Positions 7,006 through 16,558 of a DNA stretch of 64,000 nucleotides are shown in pieces. The notes under the pieces were generated by a model. The model made no database searches and had not been told where the DNA came from. It saw nothing but the letters and a program-made list of their open reading frames with translations. The stretch is taken from assembly GCA_900545665.1 (NCBI GenBank), contig UQZU01000007.1, positions 1 through 64,000 of the forward strand. Direction: 5' to 3'. Each line of letters opens with the position of its first letter. Position 1 is the first letter of the stretch. This DNA comes from an uncultured Collinsella sp. GTDB lineage: Bacteria > Actinomycetota > Coriobacteriia > Coriobacteriales > Coriobacteriaceae. Made by a program: the position numbers and the translations under genes.

Positions 7006-7060
7006 CGAAATCGGTTTACGAAATCGGTTTCGTTTCGAGTTGTAGTATACTCACCTACAG
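7006..7060 (-). promoter_or_regulatory. kdgK promoter with tandem LacI-type operators
   Basis: ACGAAATCGGTTTCGT at 7018-7033 matches 3641-3656 exactly. A partial second site CGAAATCGGTTTACG abuts it at 7006-7020. The -10 box TATACT on the minus strand lies at plus-strand 7044-7049. The interval is shared with the divergent LacI-family gene at 7136, so the repressor may also control itself. Confidence 0.7.
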
Positions 7061-7135
7061 CGTTTTGCAACCGAGATTTTTAAAAAAATGCCTAAAATGG
7101 CTCAGATCGCCGACAATTGGGAAACGGGGTGCGTT

Positions 7136-8158
7136 ATGGCGCAGATGAGAATCAAGGACATTGCCGCCGAGGCGGGCGTGAGTCCGGCCACGGTCTCGCG
7201 CTACCTCAACAACCGCCCCGGGCAAATGACCGAGGAGACCCGTGCTCGCATCGCGGCGGTTATCGAGCGCACCGGCTATCGCCCGCGTGCCGCCGCGCGC
7301 AATCTGCGCAGCTCGCGCACCAACCTCATTGGCGTGATCCTGGCCGACATCGCCAACCCGTTCTCCAGCGCCATGCTCGAAGGGCTTTCCGCCAGCGCCG
7401 CCGCGCGCGGCTGCTCGCTCATGACGGCCATTAGTGGCAACGACCCCGCCAAGGAAGCGGAGTCGCTCACCAGACTTATCGATGCTGGCGTGGACGGCCT
7501 GGTCGTCAACACCTGCGGAGGTAATGACGAGGCGATCGCCGCGGCAGCAGGACGTCTGCCCGTTGTGCTGCTCGACCGCGATGTTGCCGACGGCGGTGTC
7601 GATCTGGTGACATCTAACAACCGTGAGCTCGTCGCCGGCTTGGTAGACGAGCTCGCCGCTGCGGGCAGCGAGCGTCTGTGCCTGCTCACCGAGGCAAGCG
7701 ACGACAGCCCCGTGCGTCGAGAGCGCGCCGAGGCCTTTGCCGACGAGCTTTCGCGCCGCGGCCTTGCGGGCGAGGTCGTCACCTTGGCCGACGGTGGCGC
7801 CACGGGTGTCGGTCGCTTGGACGAGACCATCCGCGGCTATGCAGGCAAAAAGCTCGGCCTCATTGCTGTCAACGGCTTGGTCTTCCTGCGTCTGACCGAG
7901 GCGCTGGCGCAGCTTGGTCCCTCGCTGCCGGCGGGGCTCAAGATCGCGACGTTTGACGACTACCCCTGGAACCATGTGCTCTTTGGCGGCGTCACCACGG
8001 CCGCGCAGGACACCCTCACCATTGCCGAGCGCGTAGTCGAGCGCCTTTCCGAGCGCATCGACGTCGTTACCACCACCGTGGGCGAGGCCGCAAAGCTGGC
8101 GCCCAAACGCATCGAGATCCCCGGCCACATCGAACACCGCGCCTCGACCTCTCGCTAG
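7136..8158 (+). CDS. LacI-family repressor, probable KDG regulon regulator
   Basis: A 340-aa LacI/GalR protein. The N-terminal helix-turn-helix is IKDIAAEAGVSPATVSRYLNNR, the hinge region is RPRAAARNLRSSRTNLIGVI, and a periplasmic-binding-like sensor domain follows (VDGLVVNTCGG, IATFDDYPWNHVLFGGVT). I start at the ATG at 7136 because MRIKDIA then falls at the family position; an upstream ATG at 7088 adds 16 residues. It is divergent from kdgK, with operators between them. An identical operator lies before yczE, so a three-gene regulon (kdgK, eda, yczE) is likely. It resembles KdgR-type LacI regulators in context only. Confidence 0.9.
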   Translation: MAQMRIKDIAAEAGVSPATVSRYLNNRPGQMTEETRARIAAVIERTGYRPRAAARNLRSSRTNLIGVILADIANPFSSAMLEGLSASAAARGCSLMTAISGNDPAKEAESLTRLIDAGVDGLVVNTCGGNDEAIAAAAGRLPVVLLDRDVADGGVDLVTSNNRELVAGLVDELAAAGSERLCLLTEASDDSPVRRERAEAFADELSRRGLAGEVVTLADGGATGVGRLDETIRGYAGKKLGLIAVNGLVFLRLTEALAQLGPSLPAGLKIATFDDYPWNHVLFGGVTTAAQDTLTIAERVVERLSERIDVVTTTVGEAAKLAPKRIEIPGHIEHRASTSR

Positions 8159-8211
8159 CCGCTTGTTCGCAACTGCCTGTTCGCGCACGTTTTTTGAGCG
8201 CTTGATACGCT

Positions 8212-8227
8212 TTAACCCTGCGGAAAC
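8212..8227. promoter_or_regulatory. possible GlnR-type box
   Basis: TTAAC, six bases, then GAAAC at 8212-8227 resembles the actinobacterial GlnR half-site pair GTNAC-N6-GAAAC. It lies 65 bases before the GS-like start codon. A similar site precedes the type III GS at 62991-63006. This is a weak motif and a prediction only. Confidence 0.35.
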
Positions 8228-8292
8228 ATTTTTCTGCGATAGTATCTGCGATATAGACCAGTCGAAACCCGCCCGAAAGAAAGGGGAGCGAC

Positions 8293-9630
8293 ATGAACCA
8301 GCAGAACATCGATTACGTACTCCGCTCCGTAGAGCAGCGTGACATCCGCTTTGTGCGTCTGTGGTTTGTCGACATTCTCGGCCGCCTCAAGAACTTTGCC
8401 ATTAGCCCCGAGGACCTCGAGGTCGCTTTTGAGGAGGGTATTGGCTTTGACGGCTCCGCCATCGAGGGCTTTGCCACGCCCGAGGAAGCCGACATGCTGG
8501 CGTTTCCCGATGCTTCGACCTTCCAGATTCTGCCGTGGCGTCCGAGCCACAACGGCGTTGCCCGCGTGTTCTGCGACGTGTGCACTCCCGACCGCAAGCC
8601 CTTCGCCGGCGATCCGCGCGATGCCCTGCGCCGCATGTTCCGCAAGGCCGAGAAAGCCGGCTATCTGCTCAACGTGGGCGCCGAGCTGGAGTATTACTAC
8701 TTCCCCGACGAGCACACCCCCGAGCCGCTCGACAACGTGGGCTACTTCGATCTTTCGGTGAGCGATGCCGCCCGCGACCTGCGCCGCAACACGGTCCTCA
8801 CGCTCGAGAAGATGTCCGTGCCCGTGGAGTACACCTTCCATGCCGCCGGTCGCTCGCAGCACGGCATGAGCCTGCGCCACGCCGAGGCCCTGAGCATGTC
8901 CGACGCCATCACCACGGCCAAACTCATCATTAAACAGCAGGCCTACGAGAGCGGTTGCCACGCCTCCTTTATGCCCAAGCCGTTGGCGGGCGAGGACGGC
9001 AGCGCTATGTTCCTGTGCCAGTCGCTATTCGACCACGACGGCAACAACGTCTTTTGGAGCGAGGACGACGAGAAGTACCATCTTTCCGACATCGCCAAAC
9101 ACTACATGGCCGGTATCCTGGCGCACGCGCGCGAGATCAGCGCCATCACCAACCCCACGGTCAACTCGTACAAGCGCATCACCACGGGTGGCGACTCCGT
9201 ACCGCAGTACGCCACGTGGGGCCTGCGCAACCGCGCGAGCATGGTCCGCATTCCGGTCTACAAGCCTGGCAAGCAGCTGTCCACGCGCATCGAGCTGCGC
9301 AGTCCCGACCCCATGGCCAACCCGTACCTGGTCAACGCCGTCACGCTGGCGGCTGGTCTCGACGGCATCGAGCGCAAGCTAGAACTCCCGCCCGAGGCAA
9401 CGGCCGAGACGCTCAAGCTTACCGACCGTCAGATGCTCGAGGCCGGCTACACGCCGCTGCCGCGCTCGCTCAAAGAGGCGCTCGACGTGTTTGAGGACTC
9501 GCAGTTTATGAAGGATGCCCTCGGCGAGCACATCCACAGCTTCTTCCTCAAAAAGAAGCGCAACGAGTGGCATAAGTTTGAGTCTACGATCACCGAGTGG
9601 GAGATCAAGCACTACCTGGCGAACTCCTAA
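8293..9630 (+). CDS. glutamine synthetase type I-like protein lacking several metal ligands
   Basis: A 445-aa protein collinear with GSI-alpha enzymes: FDGSAIEGF near residue 53, GAELEYYYF at 129-137, FMPKPL at 226-231, TNPTVNSYKR at 286-295, TRIELRSPDP at 331-340. The start follows AAAGGGGAGCGAC. Aligned by eye to canonical GSI, the helix normally reading HHEVAPGQHEI is FHAAGRSQHGM here. Two metal-binding Glu are therefore Ala184 and Gly191. The GMHxxxSL motif reads AMFLCQSL, so the metal-binding His is Phe240. The catalytic flap Glu region is TTGGDS. Glu131, Glu133 and Glu334 remain. Normal synthesis activity is therefore doubtful. Directly downstream is a GlnR-like regulator, and a complete-looking type III GS begins at 63086, so a regulatory or altered role is likely. 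Confidence 0.85.
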   Translation: MNQQNIDYVLRSVEQRDIRFVRLWFVDILGRLKNFAISPEDLEVAFEEGIGFDGSAIEGFATPEEADMLAFPDASTFQILPWRPSHNGVARVFCDVCTPDRKPFAGDPRDALRRMFRKAEKAGYLLNVGAELEYYYFPDEHTPEPLDNVGYFDLSVSDAARDLRRNTVLTLEKMSVPVEYTFHAAGRSQHGMSLRHAEALSMSDAITTAKLIIKQQAYESGCHASFMPKPLAGEDGSAMFLCQSLFDHDGNNVFWSEDDEKYHLSDIAKHYMAGILAHAREISAITNPTVNSYKRITTGGDSVPQYATWGLRNRASMVRIPVYKPGKQLSTRIELRSPDPMANPYLVNAVTLAAGLDGIERKLELPPEATAETLKLTDRQMLEAGYTPLPRSLKEALDVFEDSQFMKDALGEHIHSFFLKKKRNEWHKFESTITEWEIKHYLANS

Positions 9631-9680
9631 TCGCGCTGGCTTGTTCCAGTACGATTGAGCTCATTTCTTTGGAGGCCGAT

Positions 9681-10343
9681 ATGTCCGAAAAGAGTGCCCT
9701 GTTCATGGCGCGCACGACGCGCTTCCACGAGTTTGCCCGCAGCTTGACGACCACCCTGGGTGTCGAGGTGAGCCTGGCAACCCCCGATTCGCCGACTGCG
9801 GCGCACGACTTTGACCTGCTGATCCTCGATTCCGACGGCATTCGCAGCGACCGCATCGATCAGATTGCCAAGTGGCTTGACGATCGTGGCGGCGTCCCCA
9901 TGCTGGTGATCGTCGACGATGAGGCCCTTGGCACCCTGCGCCTGCCGAATCACGCGCATGCCGACTTTGTGTGCCCCACGGCGACGCCCAACGAGCTCAA
10001 GGCTCGTGCGCAGCGCCTGATGGGCGAGGAGGAGACCGTCACCGCCGACGATGTACTCAACATCGATAACCTCGAGATTAACCTGGCCACCTACCAGGTG
10101 ACGCTCGATGATGAGCCCATCGACCTGACGCTGATGGAGTACTCGCTGCTGAGCTTTTTGGCGACGCATCCCAACCGTGCCTACAGCCGCGAGGTGCTGC
10201 TGCACCGCGTGTGGGGCTTTGAGTACTGCGGCGGTACGCGTACCGTCGACGTGCACATTCGACGCATCCGTTCCAAGGTGGGCCCGCAGATTGCGGCACA
10301 CATCACCACCGTCCGCGGCGTGGGCTATCTGTTTAAGGACTAG
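9681..10343 (+). CDS. GlnR-like OmpR-family orphan response regulator
   Basis: A 220-aa protein with a degenerate receiver domain (1-115) and an OmpR-type winged helix (about 130-220; LTLMEYSLLSFLATHP, RTVDVHIRRIRSKV, TTVRGVGYLF). In the receiver an Asp remains in LLILDSDG, but the N-terminal acidic pair and the conserved Lys are missing. Actinobacterial GlnR has the same character and works without a sensor kinase. No histidine kinase gene is nearby. The ATG at 9681 follows GGAGG. It lies 50 bases after the GS-like gene and is probably co-transcribed, which supports a nitrogen-regulation role. Without phylogeny, another orphan OmpR regulator remains possible. Confidence 0.75.
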   Translation: MSEKSALFMARTTRFHEFARSLTTTLGVEVSLATPDSPTAAHDFDLLILDSDGIRSDRIDQIAKWLDDRGGVPMLVIVDDEALGTLRLPNHAHADFVCPTATPNELKARAQRLMGEEETVTADDVLNIDNLEINLATYQVTLDDEPIDLTLMEYSLLSFLATHPNRAYSREVLLHRVWGFEYCGGTRTVDVHIRRIRSKVGPQIAAHITTVRGVGYLFKD

Positions 10344-10348
10344 CTTTT

Positions 10349-10380
10349 CACCACAAAGGGGACAGGCACCTTCGTGGTGG
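10349..10380. repeat. palindromic repeat, family P copy 1
   Basis: CACCACAAAGG pairs with CCTTCGTGGTG around GGACAGGCA and is followed by TTTT, six bases past the preceding stop codon. Four further copies lie at 24184, 25760, 26717 and 37352. It could work as a terminator. Confidence 0.8.
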
Positions 10381-10498
10381 TTTTGACGCATGCGTGGATC
10401 CCTTTCGAGTTTGCAGCAGAACTTAAGCCTTCCTAAAAGATTGCGTTCTCATACACGTTCGCCCGCATATTGGGGTACAACTCAACGTGAACAATGAT

Positions 10499-10527
10499 GG
10501 CCCGCCACATGTTTGGCGGGCCTTTGG
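10499..10527 (+). terminator. hairpin between the GlnR-like gene and htrA
   Basis: GGCCCGCC (10499-10506) pairs with GGCGGGCC (10515-10522), followed by TTTGG. It lies 25 bases before the htrA start codon, so it could be a terminator or an attenuator for htrA. Confidence 0.5.
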
Positions 10528-10551
10528 TTATTAGACGAAAGGATCGCAGCC

Positions 10552-12012
10552 ATGAGCGAGAACGATTCCCAGCGTCCCCAGGATGCGGGCAACGCCGGCG
10601 AGACCCAGCAGCAGCCGCGTGTGCAGGTGGAGTCGACGCCTGCCGGTAGCAACATTCCCTACGTGCAGGCTTACGACACGCAGACCGGCAAGCCGCTGGG
10701 CGGCCAACAGGTCGTGAACAAGCACACGGTGGTCAAGACTAAGACCAAAAAACTGCCGATCTTTATTACGGCACTCGCCGGCTGTGCCTGCGGAGCCCTG
10801 CTGGTCATTGCGCTCATTATGAGCGGCACGCTCGATATCGGCGGCGGCAGGAACGCCGTGACGGCGGGTGCTTCGGGTTCGTCGACGCAAAAGATTACGA
10901 TTGATTCCGAGGACACCACGCTGGCCGAGGCCGTTTCTGCCAAGGCATTGCCCTCCGTGGTTTCCATCACCGCCACTTCGAGCGGCGGCCAGAATGGCTC
11001 GCTTTCGCAGTCTGCCGACGAGTCGGATAGTTCGGGCAGCGTCGGCTCGGGCGTAGTACTCGATACCGAGGGCCACATCCTCACCAACAACCACGTGGTC
11101 GATGGCTATGACCAGTACGTGGTGACCATGGACGACGGCACCACCTATGAGGCCGAGTTCGTGGGCAACGATGCTTCGAGCGACCTGGCCGTCATCAAGC
11201 TCAAGGACGCCGACGCCTCCAAGCTCACGCCGATCGAGATTGGTGATTCCTCCAAGCTCAACGTGGGCGAGTGGGTCATGGCGATCGGCTCGCCGTTCGG
11301 CAACGAGCAGTCTGTCTCCACCGGTATCGTCTCGGCGCTCTACCGCTCCACGGCTATGAGCTCTACCAGCGGTAACACCATCTATGCCAACATGATTCAG
11401 ACCGATGCCGCCATCAACCCGGGCAACTCCGGTGGCGCGCTCGTCAATGACAACGGCGAGCTCGTGGGCATCAACTCGCTTATCGAGAGCTACTCGGGCT
11501 CCAGCTCGGGCGTGGGCTTCGCTATTCCCGTTAACTACGCCAAGAACATTGCCGACCAGATTATCGACGGCAAGACGCCGGTGCATCCGTACATGGGCGC
11601 CACGCTTTCGAGCGTCAACGCGCTCAACGCCCGCACCAACAAGCTGAGCACCGATAGCGGCGCGTATGTGGCGAGCGTCGTTGAGGATGGTCCTGCCGCC
11701 AAGGCTGGCATCCAAGAGGGCGATGTCATTACCAAGCTGGGCGACGATGAGATTACGAGCGCCGATGGCCTGATCATTGCGCTGCGCAGCCACGAGGTGG
11801 GCGAGAAAGTCGAGATCACGCTTATGCGCGGCAAGGAAGAGAAGAAGGTCACGGTTGAGCTGGGCTCCGATGAGGAGCTGCAGAACCAGCAGCAGGACGA
11901 CAGTTCGACCGACACCGGCAACGGCGGTATTACCGACGAGCAGCTGCGCCAGTACCTGGAGGAGCTGCTAGGCCAGCAGGGCCAGGGCCAGGGCTACGGC
12001 CAGGGTTTCTAA
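10552..12012 (+). CDS. HtrA/DegP-like membrane-anchored serine protease with PDZ domain
   Basis: A 486-aa surface protease. After a polar N-terminus there is one membrane segment (FITALAGCACGALLVIALIM, about 65-86), then a trypsin-like domain. The catalytic triad is His181 in NNHVVDG, Asp211 in SSDLAVIKL and Ser293 in GNSGGAL. A PDZ domain (about 350-440; VVEDGPAAKAGIQEGDVI) and a Gln/Gly-rich tail close the protein. The start at 10552 follows AAAGGATCG. HtrA proteins degrade or refold damaged exported proteins. It is followed by a strong terminator, so it is probably a single-gene unit. Confidence 0.92.
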   Translation: MSENDSQRPQDAGNAGETQQQPRVQVESTPAGSNIPYVQAYDTQTGKPLGGQQVVNKHTVVKTKTKKLPIFITALAGCACGALLVIALIMSGTLDIGGGRNAVTAGASGSSTQKITIDSEDTTLAEAVSAKALPSVVSITATSSGGQNGSLSQSADESDSSGSVGSGVVLDTEGHILTNNHVVDGYDQYVVTMDDGTTYEAEFVGNDASSDLAVIKLKDADASKLTPIEIGDSSKLNVGEWVMAIGSPFGNEQSVSTGIVSALYRSTAMSSTSGNTIYANMIQTDAAINPGNSGGALVNDNGELVGINSLIESYSGSSSGVGFAIPVNYAKNIADQIIDGKTPVHPYMGATLSSVNALNARTNKLSTDSGAYVASVVEDGPAAKAGIQEGDVITKLGDDEITSADGLIIALRSHEVGEKVEITLMRGKEEKKVTVELGSDEELQNQQQDDSSTDTGNGGITDEQLRQYLEELLGQQGQGQGYGQGF

Positions 12013-12039
12013 CGAGCTGTATCGCACATACCGATGCCA

Positions 12040-12078
12040 GAGGGGCTGTCCCATCAACGCGGGACAGCCCCTCTTTTC
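12040..12078 (+). terminator. intrinsic terminator of htrA
   Basis: AGGGGCTGTCCC pairs with GGGACAGCCCCT, followed by CTTTTCTT. Confidence 0.9.
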
Positions 12079-12149
12079 TTATTGATCCGTTGGGGACGGA
12101 GGAAAACGGATCACTTGGGGCTGACAAGAGGCCTGGTTCGTAATGGTCT

Positions 12150-12350
12150 GGACAGTTAGTTCAGATACGTATAAATCTGGGACAGCTTGGAATGCGTTTT
12201 GAGCAATTTTTGATTGGGATGGGGCTCGAATGGGTGTTTGGAAGGGAGAGTGGGACGTTTACATGGTCTCGAGGAGCCCGAATTCGTCGAAACAGGGGTG
12301 TTCGTGCCTGATTTAGCTCTAGGATTTATACGTATCTGAACTAACTGTCC
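12150..12350. mobile_element. 201-bp MITE-like element with 27-bp perfect inverted ends
   Basis: The ends are 12150-12176 (starting GGACAGTTAGTTCAGATACG) and the exact complement at 12324-12350. The 147-bp interior carries no credible reading frame. I see no clear target-site duplication. Together with the htrA terminator it fills the 447-base gap before ligA. It could be a non-autonomous transposable element or a paired regulatory site. Confidence 0.6.
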
Positions 12351-12426
12351 ACCCCAGTCTGGCGGCTGCCGATTCGGTGCGGTTTGAGACCGCTATTCGG
12401 CCTCATTGCGACCGGTGGTACTCTAG

Positions 12427-14687
<2,261 letters not shown>

Positions 14688-14688
<1 letters not shown>

Positions 14689-14867
14689 TGGATATAGAGA
14701 ATCGCAATTGCTCGCAGGCGGAAGGGCGCACGAGGCACGCCCAAGGGCAGGCAAAAGAGCGCTTAATGATGCGAATTTGCATTGCCGAGCGTGAGCGCGC
14801 GGCGGGTGCATCTCGCGATGCCTTTGAGGCGTTGACCGAGCTGGAGACGAGGCTCGGTCTAGCCTAG
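14688..14867 (+). CDS. small hypothetical protein overlapping the ligA stop
   Basis: 59 residues, starting at an ATG that shares its first base with the ligA TAA, so translational coupling is possible. The sequence is charged (RICIAERERAAGASRDAF, ELETRLGLA) and has no membrane segment. I recognise no family. The end overlaps a minus-strand remnant, so it may be chance. Confidence 0.35.
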
Positions 14868-14960
14868 CGATACAGGCACCGTGATCTGCGTCACGTAGGT
14901 TGTGGGATCGTCGCTGATGATGTCGTCGATGAGGGTGATTTCGCGTTGCCCCGCTACGCT
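14861..14960 (-). pseudogene. C-terminal gene remnant next to the MATE gene
   Basis: The minus strand reads SVAGQREITLIDDIISDD then PTTYVTQITVPVSLG and stop, and an in-frame stop lies four codons upstream. The YVTQITVPVS ending resembles the last strand of GyrI-like effector-binding domains of AraC/MerR regulators. It is too short to be sure; it may be the scar of a lost regulator of the MATE exporter. Confidence 0.3.
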
Positions 14961-16300
14961 GCCAGCTTGTCAAAAGCCCCGCGCCGGTTGAGCACGGTAA
15001 ACGCGATAACACAGATGACTGCCGACAAAATCGATCCGCACGGCGAAGCGATGCCCATGGGAAACAGCGTGTCGGAATAGGCGTTCGACAGCAGCCACGC
15101 GCCCGGCACGCGAATGAGCGCCACGGCCAGCACGTTGTGCGCAAAGCCGATGTAGCTCTTGCCGTATGCAGCGAAAAAGCCGCTAAAGCAAATGTGGATG
15201 CCGGCAAAAATCGCGTCGAAAATGTAGCTGCGCATATAGCCGGTACCGGCGGCGACTACTGCAGCGTCCTTGGCAAAAAAGCCAATAAACGCTGGCGCCA
15301 CCAGCCACATCAGCACCGTGATCAGGCAGCCGTACACCACCGAGATTGTCATGGCGTCCTTGAGTACCTGACGTGCGCGGTCGCCCTTGCCCGCGCCGGC
15401 ATTTTGCGCCGTGAGCGCGCTGACGGTGGCACCCATGGAACTTGGCACAATGAACAAAAAGCTGATCATCTTTTCGACCAGGCCCACGGCGGCGGCGTCG
15501 ACGAGCCCTCGGTGGTTGGCAATGACGGTGATGAACATAAACGCCACCTGGATGCAGCCGTCCTGCACGGCCACGGGCACGCCGATCTTAAGAATGCTGC
15601 CGAGCACCTCGGGCTGGGGGCGCAGGTCGCTACGCTTAACGTGGATGTTCGTGCGGCGGCTCTTGAGCCACACAAGCGCGAGGGCAACGCTGGCCGTCTG
15701 GGCGGTCACCGTGCCGAGCGCCGCGCCCACGGGGCCGAGCCCCATATGGCCGATAAACAAAAAATCGAGCGCGATGTTGATGATGCATGCCACGCCAATC
15801 ACGTACATAGGCGAGCGCGAATCGCCCAGCCCGCGAAAGATGGCCGAAAGAATATTGTACGCGGCGATAAACGGAATGCCGATAAAGCAAATGCGCAGGT
15901 AGGCGGCAGTGCCTTCGACTGCCTCGGCCGGCGTGCCAATGAGCGCCACGATCTGCGGGCACAGCGCAAGCAGGACGGCGGCCAGTACCACCGAGACGCC
16001 CATAAACAGCGTGATGGTGTTGCCGATGGCTGCCTCGGCGCGGTCAAACCGACGCGAGCCCACAGCGTGGCCGACGATAACCGTCGTTCCCATGGCCAGG
16101 CCCACGAGCGTCACAGTGATGATATAGAGCGTCTGCGCGCCATTGCCCACGGCGGTGATGCCGGCGGCACCGCTGAACTGCCCCATCATGTACAGGTCGG
16201 CCATGCCGTAGAGCATCTGCAAAAAGTACGAGAGCATATAGGGCAGGGCAAAGACCGCGATGGTCTTAAGGACATTGCCGCGTGTGAGGTCGTGTTCCAT
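14954..16300 (-). CDS. MATE-family multidrug efflux protein
   Basis: A 448-aa integral membrane protein of about 12 helices in two homologous halves. The N-terminal half has LPYMLSYFLQMLYGMADLYMMGQF, typical of MATE/DinF exporters, then SAIFRGLGDSRSPMYV. The second half repeats the pattern in KIGVPVAVQDGCIQVAFMF. MATE proteins export cationic drugs or metabolites using Na+ or H+ gradients. It is divergent from the ABC exporter pair across a 258-base region. Confidence 0.9.
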   Translation of the reverse strand: MEHDLTRGNVLKTIAVFALPYMLSYFLQMLYGMADLYMMGQFSGAAGITAVGNGAQTLYIITVTLVGLAMGTTVIVGHAVGSRRFDRAEAAIGNTITLFMGVSVVLAAVLLALCPQIVALIGTPAEAVEGTAAYLRICFIGIPFIAAYNILSAIFRGLGDSRSPMYVIGVACIINIALDFLFIGHMGLGPVGAALGTVTAQTASVALALVWLKSRRTNIHVKRSDLRPQPEVLGSILKIGVPVAVQDGCIQVAFMFITVIANHRGLVDAAAVGLVEKMISFLFIVPSSMGATVSALTAQNAGAGKGDRARQVLKDAMTISVVYGCLITVLMWLVAPAFIGFFAKDAAVVAAGTGYMRSYIFDAIFAGIHICFSGFFAAYGKSYIGFAHNVLAVALIRVPGAWLLSNAYSDTLFPMGIASPCGSILSAVICVIAFTVLNRRGAFDKLAA

Positions 16301-16405
16301 GGGCGGGGCTTTCTGGCTGGGTTTCTTTACGTACCAGTGTAGTGAAAACCCTATAACGATTGTAGAGTCAAGGTTTGTGATGACGCCGGAGCGAAAAAGT
16401 CTCGC

Positions 16406-16519
16406 GCACCATTATTCCGAGTGAATATGGACACACATCACGAGAACTCGCCGCCGGCGCTAACCTTGCAGAAAACGATTTCGGAATACTTGACACCATT
16501 ATTCGGCGCGCAATAATAC
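16406..16519 (+). promoter_or_regulatory. promoter of the ABC exporter operon with repeated ATTATT dyads
   Basis: TTGACA at 16490-16495 and TAATAC at 16514-16519 with an 18-base spacer. CACCATTATTC occurs twice, near 16409 and 16495, each within a partial dyad (ATTATTC...GAATAT and ATTATT...AATAAT), the second covering the promoter spacer. This looks like a MarR/TetR-type operator pair, but no regulator gene is adjacent. Confidence 0.55.
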
Positions 16520-16558
16520 GTGCGTTTGCGAACAACGTTTGATGGGGGTTGAACCTGC

